From Rubrivivax sp. (GTDB lineage: Bacteria > Pseudomonadota > Gammaproteobacteria > Burkholderiales > Burkholderiaceae_C): a DNA stretch of 45,437 nucleotides. Location of the stretch: the NCBI GenBank assembly GCA_020848515.1, contig JADLIA010000076.1:1-45437 (forward strand), read 5' to 3'. A model generated the notes under the pieces. That model made no database searches and was not told the DNA's origin. It saw only the letters and a program-made list of their open reading frames with translations. How positions within the stretch are numbered: position 1 is the stretch's first letter; each line of letters opens with the position of its first letter. The position numbers and the translations under genes were made by a program. Of the stretch, positions 14,550 to 25,128 are shown piece after piece.

Positions 14550-15641
14550 ATGAACCCGCACCGCCCTGCCCCCACGCTCGATACCGACGTCGCGATCATC
14601 GGCGCCGGGCCGGTGGGGCTGTTCGCGGTGTTCCAGCTGGGCCTGCTGGAGCTGCGCGCCCATGTGATCGATGCCCTGCCCCATGCCGGCGGTCAGCCGG
14701 TCGAGTTGTACGCCGACAAGCCGATCTACGACATCGCGGCGGTGCCGGTGTGCAGCGGGCAGACGCTGACCGACGCGCTGCTGCGTCAGATCGCGCCCTT
14801 TGCGCCCCAGTGGCACCTCGGTCACCTGGTGGAGTCGCTGCAGCGCCTGCCCGACGGGCGCTTTCTGCTTCAGACCGAGCCTGGCCGGCGCCTGCGGGCG
14901 CGCAGCGTGTTCATCGCCGCCGGCGTGGGCGCCTTCCTGCCGCGACGCCTGAAGGTCGCCGGACTGGAAGCGTTCGAGCGGCGCCAGCTGTTCCACCAGG
15001 CACCGGCAGACGCCGCGCTGGCCGGCCAGCACGTGGTCGTCGTCGGCGGCGGCGAGCCGGCGCTGACGCAGGCCATCCGGCTGGCCACGCTGGCGGCCGC
15101 CGCGCCCGCCAGCGTCACCCTGCTGCACCGACGCGACGGTTTTCAGGCCGCGCCGGCCACCCAGGCGCGGGTGCGCGCGTTGTGCGCGGCCGGCTCGATG
15201 CGCCTTCGGGTGGGCCAGGTGGTGGGCTTCGAGCAGGCCGCGGGGCGCCTGAGCGCGTTGCAGGTGATGGGGCCGGACGGCAGCACGCAGCCGCTGCCGC
15301 TCGAGCTGCTGCTGGTGCAGCAGGGCGTGAGTCCGCGGCTCGGTCCGATCACCGCCTGGCAACTGGCGCTGGAGCGCAAGCAGCTGGTGGTGGATGCGGC
15401 CACCTTCCAGACCAGCGAGCCGGGCATCTTCGCCATCGGTGACATCAACACCTACCCCGGCAAGAAGAAACTCATGGTGTGCGGCTTTCACGAAGCCACG
15501 CTGGCCGCCTACGCGGCGCGGGAGCACATCCACCCGCACGACCCCCTGCCGTTCGAATACACCACCAGCAGCGCGCGCCTGCAGCGGCTGCTGGGGGTGG
15601 CCTCAGGGGCGCGAGAACACGCGGGCGACGGCGCCGGCTGA
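14550..15641 (+). CDS. Thioredoxin-reductase-like ferredoxin-NADP+ reductase
   Basis: A 363-residue FAD/NAD(P)H flavoprotein. It has FAD motif AIIGAGPVGLFAVFQLG (about residues 15-31), an AGGQPVELYADKPIYDI segment, NAD(P) motif VVVVGGGEPALTQAI, and closing FAD motif GIFAIGDINTYPG. There is no CxxC redox pair, so it is not a thioredoxin reductase. The late KKLMVCGFHEA segment and C-terminal HPHDPLPFEYTT fit the YumC-type ferredoxin-NADP+ reductases. It probably moves electrons between NADPH and ferredoxin; fdxA nearby is a candidate partner. ATG 14550 directly abuts the 267-bp element, so the leader is formed by that element and no Shine-Dalgarno is visible. The 3' end overlaps a convergent gene by 39 bp. 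Confidence 0.88.
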   Translation: MNPHRPAPTLDTDVAIIGAGPVGLFAVFQLGLLELRAHVIDALPHAGGQPVELYADKPIYDIAAVPVCSGQTLTDALLRQIAPFAPQWHLGHLVESLQRLPDGRFLLQTEPGRRLRARSVFIAAGVGAFLPRRLKVAGLEAFERRQLFHQAPADAALAGQHVVVVGGGEPALTQAIRLATLAAAAPASVTLLHRRDGFQAAPATQARVRALCAAGSMRLRVGQVVGFEQAAGRLSALQVMGPDGSTQPLPLELLLVQQGVSPRLGPITAWQLALERKQLVVDAATFQTSEPGIFAIGDINTYPGKKKLMVCGFHEATLAAYAAREHIHPHDPLPFEYTTSSARLQRLLGVASGAREHAGDGAG

Positions 15642-16019
15642 AGCGTCCTGCGCGACCGGCGGCACACGCGTGCAGTCGCTGGCGGTGAGCGCGCATCGCC
15701 CCTGCTCGTCGCGCCACGGATGGGCATGGCCGGCGCAACCGGTCTGGCACAGCACCTCGGTGGCGCTGGCCCAGGCCGAGCGGTCGGCCGGCACGGCACG
15801 GGCTGGCGCCGGCGGCTGATCGAAGCCGCCCAGCCCCCACAGGCGGCGCGTGGTGGCGACGATCCAGCGTGCCCGCCATTGCATCAGCTCGGCCTCCAGC
15901 GCCGCACAGCGCTGCGCCTGCGCAAGCATCTGCTCGCTCACGCGCTGCTGCACCCGGCCCAGATGGCGCAGCAGCAGCTGGTGCTCGCGCTGCAGCGCGC
16001 CTGGCTCCAGCGCACTCAT
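15603..16019 (-). CDS. Unknown 138-residue protein, second gene of a putative Fur-controlled pair
   Basis: I do not recognise this protein. The N-terminal half is a probable coiled coil ([19 protein letters not shown], then [14 protein letters not shown]). The C-terminal half has [13 protein letters not shown] and a cysteine/histidine patch, [12 protein letters not shown] followed by CALTASDC, that could bind metal. ATG 16019 overlaps the stop of the gene before it (ATGA), so the pair is probably translationally coupled. Its end overlaps the reductase gene on the other strand by 39 bp. The upstream palindrome at 16387 looks like a Fur box, so an iron-related role is an inference from context only. 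Confidence 0.6.
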   Translation of the reverse strand: MSALEPGALQREHQLLLRHLGRVQQRVSEQMLAQAQRCAALEAELMQWRARWIVATTRRLWGLGGFDQPPAPARAVPADRSAWASATEVLCQTGCAGHAHPWRDEQGRCALTASDCTRVPPVAQDASAGAVARVFSRP

Positions 16020-16339
16020 TGCACCACCGTCGATGCCGGCACCCAGCGCGCCCGCTCGCCGGCGGCGCGGGCTTCGCCACGCGCGGTCTGCACCAGCTGC
16101 TGCCAATGCAGGCCGAGGTGCGCGGCCAGCTGGCGCATGGACCGACTCAGGCCGGGATGGCGCGCCAGTTCATCCAGGTTGGCCAGCACCTTCAGGCTCA
16201 TCGGCCGGACGCAGGCGGCGCCGGGTGCAGCCTCGGCCACGCCCGTCATCAGCGCCAGGGTGGCGGCCAGCAAGGCCTCGGCGGTGGGCCGCAGCTCGTC
16301 GTCGTCGTGGCGGTCGTGGGGGGAGCAGTGAATGCACAT
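16016..16339 (-). CDS. Unknown 107-residue protein, first gene of a putative Fur-controlled pair
   Basis: It starts [18 protein letters not shown], where Cys2, Cys5 and several histidines and aspartates form an apparent metal-binding head. A helical region follows, with [21 protein letters not shown] and HLGLHWQQL. There is no signal peptide or membrane segment. I cannot name the family. It begins 48 bp from a palindrome that resembles a Fur box and is coupled (ATGA) to the next gene. A GAGG run stands before the ATG. A small iron-responsive protein is the best guess from context, not from homology. Confidence 0.65.
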   Translation of the reverse strand: MCIHCSPHDRHDDDELRPTAEALLAATLALMTGVAEAAPGAACVRPMSLKVLANLDELARHPGLSRSMRQLAAHLGLHWQQLVQTARGEARAAGERARWVPASTVVQ

Positions 16340-16386
16340 AGGGTGGCCTCGGTGAAGGGGTGGAGCGGGAGGGCGAGGTCAGTATA

Positions 16387-16407
16387 TGCGAATAATTCTT
16401 ATTTGCA
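16387..16407. promoter_or_regulatory. Fur-box-like palindrome
   Basis: TGCGAATAA-TTC-TTATTTGCA: nine-base arms with one mismatch, in the 126-bp spacer between the divergent genes at 16339 (minus) and 16466 (plus). Composition and layout match Fur operators of Bordetella/Burkholderia type. It is an AT-rich island in GC-rich DNA. Confidence 0.68.
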
Positions 16408-16465
16408 ACGATGCGCGCGGCATTGCTGGGTACCATTGGCGTTTCCCTCATCTGGAGCAACTCCC

Positions 16466-17224
<759 letters not shown>

Positions 17225-17279
17225 GCCCTGCCACTCCGCCCGGCCGGCTGCGCGGTGGCCACCGCCGGGCATCCCTAGC

Positions 17280-17336
17280 GCTATTGTTTTGATAGCTTTC
17301 GGCGCTTGCCAGACAAGCGCCGCATGCCTGTTTGAG
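17280..17336. repeat. Dispersed palindromic repeat, copy E (intergenic, well preserved)
   Basis: It reads GCTATTGTTTTGATAGCT, then GGCGCTTG-CCAGA-CAAGCGCC, then GCATGCCTGTTTGAG. This copy shows the core hairpin best: GGCGCTTG pairs with CAAGCGCC around a five-base loop. It lies between the SDR gene and the gamma-glutamyltransferase gene. Confidence 0.85.
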
Positions 17337-17412
17337 CAGGAATCACGCCAGGCCGGCGCAGCACCTGCCGTGCGTTACCATGCCGTCTCACCCCACCCAC
17401 CAGGAGACTCGC

Positions 17413-19242
17413 ATGGCCTTGCCCCACCGCCCCACCACCCTGGCCGCCCTGGCCGCCGCCACCCTGCTGGCCGGCTGCGCCAGCAGCTTGAACTACACGC
17501 CGCCGGCGACACCGGTCACCCCCGAAGGCGGCTCGGGCTGGACCGACAAGCCGGGCTGGGCGACGCACAAGTTCGCCGTCGCCGCCGCCAACCCGCTGGC
17601 CACCGACGCCGGCTACCAGGTGCTCAAGGCCGGCGGCAGCGCGCTCGATGCCGCCATCGCGGTGCAGATGGTGCTGACCCTGGTCGAGCCGCAGTCCAGC
17701 GGCATCGGCGGCGGCGCCTTCCTGCTGCACGCGGCCGGGGGTGACGTCACGGCCTGGGACGGACGCGAGACGGCGCCGGCCGCCGTCGACGACAAGCTGT
17801 TCCTGGGCGCCGATGGCAAGCCCCTGCCGTTCCATGACGGCGTGGTCGGCGGCCGCTCGGTCGGCGTGCCGGGCACGGTGCGCATGCTCGAGCAGGCACA
17901 CCGTCAGCATGGCCGTCTGGCCTGGGCCGAGCTGTTCAAGCCCGCCATCGTGCTGGCCGAGCAGGGTTTTGCCGTCAGCCCGCGCCTGCACACCCTGCTG
18001 AAGAACGAGCAGCACCTGAAAAAGGACCCGGTGGCCGCCCGCCACTTCTACGACGCCGCCGGCAACCCCTGGCCGGTCGGGCATGTGCTGAAGAACCCCG
18101 AACTGGCGGCGGTGCTCAAGGGCATTGCCGCGCGCGGCTCGACCGCCCTGCTGGAAGGCCCGGTGGCGCAGGCCATCGTCGACAAGGTGCAGAAGCACCC
18201 CACCAACCCCGGCAAGCTGACGCTGGCCGACCTGGCCGGCTACGCCCCCAAGCGGCGCGCGCCGCTGTGCCACGATCTGCGCGTGCCGGCCAGCGGCAAG
18301 GCCTATGAGGTGTGCGGCTTTCCGCCGCCGTCGTCGGGCGCCATCGCGGTCGGCCAGATCCTGGGCATCCTGGCCCACACCCCGGCGGCCAGCATGGCGG
18401 CCGGCGCCGACGGGTTGCCCACGGCCGATTGGCTGCACTACTACATGGAAGCGTCGCGGCTGGCGTTTGCCGACCGTGCGCTGTACGTGGCCGACCCCGA
18501 CTTCGTGCAGCCGCCCGCCGGCAGCTGGATGAGCCTGCTGGATCCGGCCTACCTGAAGAGCCGCGCTGCGCTGATCGGCACGCAGAGCCTGAAGGTGGCG
18601 CCGCCGGGCAAGCCCGTCGGCACCCGAACCAGCTTCGCCCCCATGGCCAGCCAGCCCGAATACGGCACCAGCCACATCAGCATCGTCGACCCCTTCGGCA
18701 ACGCGCTGGCCATGACCACCACCATCGAGGACCAGTTTGGCGCCCGTCAGATGGTCAAGGGCTTTCTGCTGAACAACGAACTGACCGACTTCAGCTTCGC
18801 CCCGACCGACGCCCAGGGCCAGCCGATCGCCAACCGCGTGCAGCCCGGCAAGCGGCCGCGCTCGTCGATGGCGCCCACCCTGGTGTTCGAAAAGACCACC
18901 GACGGCCGCCGCGGCCCGCTGGTGATGAGCGCCGGCAGCCCGGGCGGCGCCCTCATCATCCACTACACCGCCAAGACCCTGCACGGCGTGCTGGGCTGGG
19001 GCCTGCTGCCGCAGCAGGCCATCAACCTGCCCAACTTCGGTTCGCTCAACGGCCCCAGCCTGCTGGAGGAAAAGAAGTTCCCCGCCGCCACCGTCGAAGC
19101 CCTGCGCTCGCGCGGCGCGGAAGTGCGCGAGATGAATCTGACCAGCGGCCTGCAGGCCATCACCCGCGGCACCGTGCATGGCCAACCGACCTGGCTGGGC
19201 GGCGCCGATCCACGGCGTGAAGGCGTGGTGATGGGCGACTGA
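17413..19242 (+). CDS. ggt: Gamma-glutamyltransferase, predicted lipoprotein
   Basis: A 609-residue Ntn-hydrolase that cleaves or transfers the gamma-glutamyl group of glutathione. It is made as one chain that self-cleaves. The nucleophile is Thr419 in GTSHISIVDPFGNALAMTT, which becomes the N-terminus of the small subunit. The large subunit shows VEPQSSGIGGGAFLL and DGRETAP; the small subunit shows NNELTDFSF, RPRSSMAPT and SAGSPGG. The N-terminus has a signal peptide with lipobox LLAGC (Cys22), so the enzyme is probably anchored in the periplasm as a lipoprotein. ATG 17413 is chosen because AGGAG lies 7 bases upstream and the signal peptide starts there. It stands alone; a hairpin follows the stop. 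Confidence 0.94.
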   Translation: MALPHRPTTLAALAAATLLAGCASSLNYTPPATPVTPEGGSGWTDKPGWATHKFAVAAANPLATDAGYQVLKAGGSALDAAIAVQMVLTLVEPQSSGIGGGAFLLHAAGGDVTAWDGRETAPAAVDDKLFLGADGKPLPFHDGVVGGRSVGVPGTVRMLEQAHRQHGRLAWAELFKPAIVLAEQGFAVSPRLHTLLKNEQHLKKDPVAARHFYDAAGNPWPVGHVLKNPELAAVLKGIAARGSTALLEGPVAQAIVDKVQKHPTNPGKLTLADLAGYAPKRRAPLCHDLRVPASGKAYEVCGFPPPSSGAIAVGQILGILAHTPAASMAAGADGLPTADWLHYYMEASRLAFADRALYVADPDFVQPPAGSWMSLLDPAYLKSRAALIGTQSLKVAPPGKPVGTRTSFAPMASQPEYGTSHISIVDPFGNALAMTTTIEDQFGARQMVKGFLLNNELTDFSFAPTDAQGQPIANRVQPGKRPRSSMAPTLVFEKTTDGRRGPLVMSAGSPGGALIIHYTAKTLHGVLGWGLLPQQAINLPNFGSLNGPSLLEEKKFPAATVEALRSRGAEVREMNLTSGLQAITRGTVHGQPTWLGGADPRREGVVMGD

Positions 19243-19267
19243 ACCCTCTGCGGCGGCAGGCCGCGCA

Positions 19268-19287
19268 CGCCCGGCGTGTGCCGGGCG
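19268..19287 (+). terminator. GC-rich hairpin after ggt (possible terminator)
   Basis: CGCCCGGC and GCCGGGCG form a perfect 8-bp stem with a GTGT loop, 25 bp after the ggt stop. No T run follows, so it may slow rather than end transcription. Confidence 0.4.
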
Positions 19288-19420
19288 GCGCTGCAACACT
19301 CCTTACATAGGGTTTACCTCAGTGGCGCCAACCCTGACCCTCCCTAGACTGAGGGCTGGTGCATCCCGGTCGGCGTGCATGTCGACACGGGCAAAGCATC
19401 CCACGAGAGGAGACCGCCCC

Positions 19421-22400
19421 ATGGACATGAACCGGCGCCAGTTCTTCCGCGTCAGCGGAGCTGGCTTGGCCGCGTCCAGCCTGGTCGCGCTGGGTTTTTC
19501 ACCCACCGCGGCCCTGGCCGAGACACGCGCCTTCAAACTCACCCGTGCCAGCGTGTCGCGCAGCACCTGCCCGTATTGCTCGGTCAGTTGCGGCATGCTG
19601 ATCTACAAGCTGGGCGACACCGCCAAGAACGTCAGGGAACACGTGATCCACGTGGAAGGCGATCCCGACAACCCGGTCAACCGCGGCACGCTGTGTCCCA
19701 AGGGCGCCGGCGTCATGGACATGATCAACTCGCCCGGGCGCGTCATCTACCCGTCGGTGCGCGAGGCTGGCAGCAAGGAATGGAAGCGCATCAGCTGGGA
19801 CGAGGCGCTGACCCGCGTGGCCAGGCACATGAAGGCCGACCGCGACGCCAACTTCCAGGCCAAGAACGACGCCGGCACCACGGTCAACCGCTGGCCCACC
19901 ACCGGTTTTCTGGTGTGCAGCTCGTCGTCCAATGAATCCAGCTATCTGTCCGTCAAGGTGGCACGTGCCTTGGGGATGGTGGGGATAGATACCCAAGCAC
20001 GCGTCTGACACGCACCGACGGTGACCAGTCTGGGCCCGACGTTCGGTCGCGGAGCGATGACCAATTCGTGGACTGACATCCGCAATACGGATCTCATTCT
20101 CGTCATGGGCGGCAATGCCGCCGAAGCCCACCCCGTCGGCTTCCGATGGGCGGTGGATGCCATGGAAAAGCGCAAGGCAAGGCTGATTTCGGTCGACCCG
20201 CGCTTCAACCGCACCTCCTCGGTGGCCGACCTGTACGCGCCGATCCGCAACGGCACGGACATCGCCTTCCTGGGTGGCGTGATCAACTGGCTGCTGAGCC
20301 ACGACAAGATCCATCACGACTACGTCAAGTTCAACACCGACGCCACCTTCCTGCTCAAGCCCGACTTCAAGCTGGAAAACGGCATCTTCAGCGGCTACGA
20401 CGAGGCCAAGCGCAAGTACGACAAGGCCAGCTGGGGCTACCAGCTCGACGAGAACGGCCACGTCAAGGTCGACGACAGCCTGCAGGACCCGCTGTGCGTC
20501 TACCAGCAGCTCAAGAAGCACTACAGCCGCTACACGCCGGAGATGGTCAGCCGCATCTGCGGCACGCCGCAGGACAAGTTCCTGAAGGTGTGCGAAATGC
20601 TGGGCGAGATGTCCGCGCCCGACAAGACCAGCACCATCCTCTACGCGCTCGGCTGGACACAGCACAGCGTGGGCAGCCAGAACATCCGCACCATGGCCAT
20701 GATCCAGCTGCTGCTGGGCAACATGGGGCGGCCCGGCGGCGGCGTGAACGCGCTGCGCGGACACTCCAACGTGCAGGGCGTGACCGACATGAACGCCTAC
20801 GCCGAGGTGCTGTCGGGCTACCTGAGTGCGCCCACCGACGCCGACGACACCTTCGAAAAGTACCTGGCCAAGCGCACGCCCAAGCCGATGCGGCCGAACC
20901 AGTTCAACTACTGGAGCAACTTCCCGCGCTTTCACATCAGCCTGATGAAGTCCTACTACGGCAAGGCGGCCACGGCGGACAACCAGTACTGCTACGACTG
21001 GGTGCCCAAGCTGGCCGGTGGCTTCGATGCGCTGCACATGTTCGAGCTGATGCACCAGGGCAAGATGACCGGCTTCATCTCGCAGGGGTTCAACCCCCTG
21101 GCGACGGTGCCCAACAAGAACAAGCTGTCGGCGGCGCTGTCCAAGCTGAAGTACCTGGTCATCATCGATCCGCTGGAAACCGAAACCGGTGAGTTCTGGC
21201 AGAACCACGGCCCCTTCAACGACGTCAAGCCCGAAAGCATCCAGACCGAGGTGTTCCGTCTGCCTTCGGCCTGCTTTGCCGAAGAGGAGGGCAGCTTCAC
21301 CAACTCCAGCCGCATCGCGATCTGGAAGGAGCGCGCGCTCGAACCCCCCGGCGAAGCCAAGGTGGATTCGGAGATCATGGCGCGGCTGTTCCTCAAGCTG
21401 CGTCAGATGTACGCCAAGGACGGCGGCGCCTTCCCCGACGCCATCGCCGGTCTGGCCTGGGACTACGTGCAGCCCGAGGCCCCATCGGCCACCGAAGTGC
21501 TGCGCGAAATCAACGGCAAGGCGCTGTCCGACGTGCTGGCACCGCCCGACCCCAACAACCCCACGGCGCCGCGCCAGGTGCTGGTGAAGGCGGGTCAGCA
21601 GGTGCCGGGCTTTGCCATGCTGCGCGACGATGGTTCCACCGCCTGCGGCAACTGGCTGTACGCCGGCTGCTGGAGCGAAGCCGGCAACCTGACCGCGCGG
21701 CGCGACGTATCCGACCCCACCGGTCTGGGCGTGTACCAGAACTGGGGCTTTTCCTGGCCGGCCAACCGCCGCATCCTGTACAACCGCGCCAGCGCCGACA
21801 AGAACGGCAAGCCGTGGTCGGAGAACAAGAAGTACGTGTACTGGAACGGCAAGGCCTGGGCCGGCGCCGACGTCCCCGACATGCGGCCCAACGCCGCACC
21901 CGAGGAAAACGTCGGTTCGTTCATCATGAACCCCGAGGGCGTGGCCCGACTGCACGCCATCGGCCTGGCCGACGGCCCGTTCCCGGAGCACTACGAACCG
22001 TTCGAAACCCCGATCGGCGTCAACCCCCTGCACCCCGACAACCCCAAGGCCATCAGCAATCCGGCGGCGCGGGTGTTCAAGGGCGACCTGGAGGCCTTTG
22101 GCAAGAAGGAGGAGTTCCCGTACTCGGCCACCACCTACCGGCTGACCGAACATTTCCACACCTGGACCAAGCACGCGCGGCTCAACGCCATCGTGCAGCC
22201 CGAATCGTTCGTCGAAATCAGCGAAGAGCTGGCGAAGGAAAAGAACATCCGGCACGGCGACCAGGTCAAGGTCAGCAGCAACCGCGGCCACATCGTGACG
22301 CGGGCGGTGGTCACCAAGCGCATCAAACCCTGGAACGTGAACGACCAGAAGGTGCACCTGGTGGGCATCCCCTTCCACTGGGGTTTCAAGGGTCAGACGA

Positions 22401-22501
22401 AGAACGGCTACCTGGCCAACACCCTGTCTCCGTTCGTGGGCGACGCCAACTCGCAGACGCCGGAGTTCAAGGCCTTCCTCGTCAACATCGAAAAGGTGTA
22501 A
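19421..22501 (+). CDS. fdnG: Formate dehydrogenase-N type alpha subunit, selenoprotein (in-frame TGA)
   Basis: A 1026-residue periplasmic molybdenum enzyme subunit that oxidises formate to CO2. The Tat signal is NRRQFFRVSGAG. A 4Fe-4S site follows at CPYCSVSCGMLIY...CPKG. The TGA at 20006-20008 is codon 196, the same number as selenocysteine in E. coli FdnG. The flanking residues (ARV-U-HAPTVTSLGPTFGRGAMTN) match FdnG, and the frame continues unbroken to 22501. A hairpin after the TGA matches bacterial SECIS elements. selA, selB and selC lie downstream, so this is recoding, not a pseudogene. Software that stops at TGA will split it into two. AGGAG precedes ATG 19421. It forms an operon with the beta and gamma subunits. 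Confidence 0.96.
20009..20050 (+). promoter_or_regulatory. Bacterial SECIS element directing selenocysteine insertion
   Basis: Directly after the TGA at 20006-20008. ACCGA 20014-20018 pairs with TCGGT 20043-20047, and CCA 20025-20027 pairs with TGG 20031-20033 around an apical GTC. The GTC sits where E. coli fdnG has its SelB-binding loop, and the spacing from the TGA is the same. The pairing was judged by eye. Confidence 0.8.
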
Positions 22502-22504
22502 GCC

Positions 22505-23413
22505 ATGTCCAGCCTGCAATCCCAGGACGTGGTCGCCCGCTCGGCCACGACGACCCCCCCGCCTCAGGCGCGCAGCAGCACGCCGCAGGTCGCCAAGCTC
22601 ATCGACGTCTCCAAGTGCATCGGCTGCAAGGCCTGCCAGGTGGCGTGCATGGAGTGGAACGACCTGCGCGACGAGGTGGGCAGCAACATCGGGGTGTACG
22701 ACAACCCGACCAACCTCACCGCCCAGTCCTGGACGGTGATGCGCTTCTACGAGGCCGAGCCCGAGCAGGACAAGCTCGAATGGCTGATCCGCAAGGACGG
22801 CTGCATGCACTGCGAGGACCCGGGCTGCCTGAAGGCCTGCCCGTCACCGGGCGCGATCGTAAAGTACGCCAACGGCATCGTCGACTTCATCAGCGAGCAC
22901 TGCATCGGCTGCGGCTACTGCATCAAGGGCTGCCCGTTCGACGTGCCACGCATCAGCCCGCAGGACAACAAGGCCTACAAGTGCACCCTGTGCTCGGACC
23001 GCGTCGGCGTGGGGCTGGAGCCGGCTTGCGTCAAGACCTGCCCGACCGGCGCCATCAGCTTCGGCACCAAGGACGACATGGTGAGCTACGGCCAGCAGCG
23101 CGCCGCCGACCTGAAGGAGCGCGGCCATCAGAACGCCGGGCTGTACAACCCGCCGGGTGTCGGCGGCACGCACGTCATGTACGTGCTCAAGCACGCCGAC
23201 CGGCCCGAGCTCGCCGGCCTGCCCAAGGAGCCGAGCATCAGCCCGTGGGTGTCGGTCTGGAAGGGCTGGACCAAGCCGGTCGCCATGGCCGCGATGGCCG
23301 GCGCCGCCCTGGCGGGCTGGTTCCACTACCTGCGCAAGGGCCCGCTGGAAGTCCCCGAGGACGCTGAAGCCACCGCGGGTGGCGCGACCCGCACGGAAGG
23401 AGAGTCGTCATGA
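22505..23413 (+). CDS. fdnH: Formate dehydrogenase iron-sulfur beta subunit
   Basis: A 302-residue electron-transfer subunit with four 4Fe-4S clusters. The cysteine motifs run [11 protein letters not shown] (about residues 38-48), [27 protein letters not shown] and CTLCSDR...CVKTCP. A single C-terminal membrane helix ([15 protein letters not shown]) anchors it beside the cytochrome b subunit. It passes electrons from the alpha subunit to the gamma subunit. It starts 3 bp after fdnG stops and overlaps fdnI (ATGA). The first 27 residues are low-complexity ([13 protein letters not shown]) and unlike the E. coli protein. Confidence 0.95.
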   Translation: MSSLQSQDVVARSATTTPPPQARSSTPQVAKLIDVSKCIGCKACQVACMEWNDLRDEVGSNIGVYDNPTNLTAQSWTVMRFYEAEPEQDKLEWLIRKDGCMHCEDPGCLKACPSPGAIVKYANGIVDFISEHCIGCGYCIKGCPFDVPRISPQDNKAYKCTLCSDRVGVGLEPACVKTCPTGAISFGTKDDMVSYGQQRAADLKERGHQNAGLYNPPGVGGTHVMYVLKHADRPELAGLPKEPSISPWVSVWKGWTKPVAMAAMAGAALAGWFHYLRKGPLEVPEDAEATAGGATRTEGESS

Positions 23414-24063
23414 AGCCGATGTACCTGCAACGCTACAGCGCCGGCCAGCGATCCAACCACTGGGCGGTGGTGGCCTGCTTCGTGCTGGCCGCCGTGTCCG
23501 GCTTCGCGCTGTTCCATCCGGCGCTGTTCTGGCTGAGCGCCCTGGTCGGCGGCCCGCAGTGGACACGCATCCTGCACCCCTTCCTGGGTGCCGCCATGTG
23601 CCTGCTGTTTCTGGGCATGTTCTTCATGCTGGCCGGCGCCAACGTCTGGCGCAGCGAAGACTCGCAATGGCTGGGATCGGCCGGCAAACTGGTGTCTTCC
23701 GAGGGCGGACACGCCGACATGCCTCCGGTGGGCAAATACAACGGCGGGCAGAAGCTGGTGTTCTGGCTGTTCGCGCTGAGCCTGCTGGTGCTGCTGATCA
23801 GCGGTCTGGTGGTGGTCTGGCCGCAGTGGTTCGGCGGCGGCGCATCGATCGGCATGCAACGCATGGCGATCGTGCTGCACGCCGTCGCCGCCGTGGTGCT
23901 GGTGCTGGCCGTGATCGTGCACGCCTACGCCGCCTTCTGGGTCAAGGGCACGCTGCGCGCCATGACGCGCGGCAGCGTCAGCGCCAGCTGGGCTCGGCAC
24001 CACCATCCGCTGTGGTACCGTGAACGCATGCAGAACCCATCGGCCGACGCGCGCGTCAAATGA
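23410..24063 (+). CDS. fdnI: Formate dehydrogenase cytochrome b556 gamma subunit
   Basis: A 217-residue integral membrane protein with four membrane helices. It carries two haem b and passes electrons to quinone. Histidines in [27 protein letters not shown] and VIVHAYAAF are the expected haem ligands. The conserved FDH gamma opening [10 protein letters not shown] is present. The loop [12 protein letters not shown] matches the family. The start ATG overlaps the stop of fdnH. After the stop the next gene begins within about 50 bp, so the transcript probably runs on into fdhE, selA and beyond. Confidence 0.95.
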   Translation: MKPMYLQRYSAGQRSNHWAVVACFVLAAVSGFALFHPALFWLSALVGGPQWTRILHPFLGAAMCLLFLGMFFMLAGANVWRSEDSQWLGSAGKLVSSEGGHADMPPVGKYNGGQKLVFWLFALSLLVLLISGLVVVWPQWFGGGASIGMQRMAIVLHAVAAVVLVLAVIVHAYAAFWVKGTLRAMTRGSVSASWARHHHPLWYRERMQNPSADARVK

Positions 24064-24108
24064 GGTTGTCCTGATTTCCCCCACCCACCCCCACTGCCTG
24101 CCGGTGCG

Positions 24109-25128
24109 GTGCGCCGGCGGCAGTTCTTTTTTGCCTTGACCACCACCCATCCCCCCACTCTGCCCTCGCCCGAAGAGATCGCTCTGCAGGCCGGCGCCGA
24201 CATAGCCGCCGTGCGCGCGCCGCAGGCCGACACGCTGTTTGCCGAACGGGCGCTGCGCCTGCGCGAGCTGGCCGCCGGCCATGCCATGCGCGACTACCTG
24301 CTGTTGCTCGCGTTGGTGAGCGAGGCGCAGCACGAGCGCGCGCGCCGCTACCCGCAGGTAAGGCTGCCCGACGCGGCGCAGATCGATGCCAGCGCCGCCA
24401 CCGGCCAGCCGCTGCTGGCGGCCACCGCCTGGCCGCGCGAGCCGCTGTGGCGCACCGAGCTGCGCGCGCTGCTGGCCCAGGTGCTGCAGCAGCTGCCGGG
24501 CGACAGCCCGGCCCGCGCCACGGTCCAGGCCGTGATCGGCCTGCCGGATCAGGCGCTGGAGCAACAGGCCGATCGCCTGCTGGCCGGCATCACGCTGGGG
24601 CTGGGCATGGCGGCGGCGCCGCTGATCGCCGCCGGCCTGCAGCTGTACTGGGCGCATCTGGTGGCAGGCACCGCGAGCGCCCACCCGGGGCTGTGGCGAC
24701 ACCTGGAGAGCCGCGGCACCTGCCCCTGCTGCGGCAGCCTGCCCACCAGCAGCATCCGGCGCGTCGGCCCGGGCATGAAGGGGCAGCGCTACCTGCACTG
24801 CACCCTGTGCCAGACCGAATGGCACATGGTGCAGGTCATGTGCACGCACTGCCTGGGCACCCAGGGCATCCACTACCAGGCGCTGCAGGCGCTGGCCGCG
24901 GCCGCACCGACGTCAGAACGGGCTGCGGTCGAAGCCGAAACCTGCGATCACTGTCACCACTACCTGAAGCTGCTGCACATGGAGCGCGAGCCGCACGCCG
25001 ACCCGGTGGCCGACGACTTGGCCACACTGACGCTCGATCTGCTGGTGTCCGATGCCGGCTTCACGCGCCACGGCACCAACCTGCTGCTGCTGTTCGGTGA
25101 CGCCGAGGCGCCGGCCGGGGAGCGCTGA
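24109..25128 (+). CDS. fdhE: FdhE: formate dehydrogenase maturation factor
   Basis: A 339-residue cytoplasmic protein needed to assemble respiratory formate dehydrogenases; FdhE proteins bind iron through cysteine pairs. The pairs are visible: CPCCGSLP near residue 205, then CTLC...CTHC, and CDHCHHYLK. The repeated GTCPCCGS/YLHCTLC pattern is that of the rubredoxin-like folds. The start is uncertain: GTG 24109 or TTG 24136. Neither has a strong ribosome binding site, and the family N-terminus is variable. The stop overlaps the ATG of selA by one base. Its place between the fdn genes and selA fits its job. Confidence 0.9.
   Translation: MRRRQFFFALTTTHPPTLPSPEEIALQAGADIAAVRAPQADTLFAERALRLRELAAGHAMRDYLLLLALVSEAQHERARRYPQVRLPDAAQIDASAATGQPLLAATAWPREPLWRTELRALLAQVLQQLPGDSPARATVQAVIGLPDQALEQQADRLLAGITLGLGMAAAPLIAAGLQLYWAHLVAGTASAHPGLWRHLESRGTCPCCGSLPTSSIRRVGPGMKGQRYLHCTLCQTEWHMVQVMCTHCLGTQGIHYQALQALAAAAPTSERAAVEAETCDHCHHYLKLLHMEREPHADPVADDLATLTLDLLVSDAGFTRHGTNLLLLFGDAEAPAGER

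Noticed and set aside
19322-20008. Truncated formate dehydrogenase followed by a separate one (nonsense mutation or pseudogene)
   Set aside because: The stop is TGA at the known Sec codon, a SECIS-like hairpin follows, the frame continues with conserved residues, and selA, selB and selC are present.
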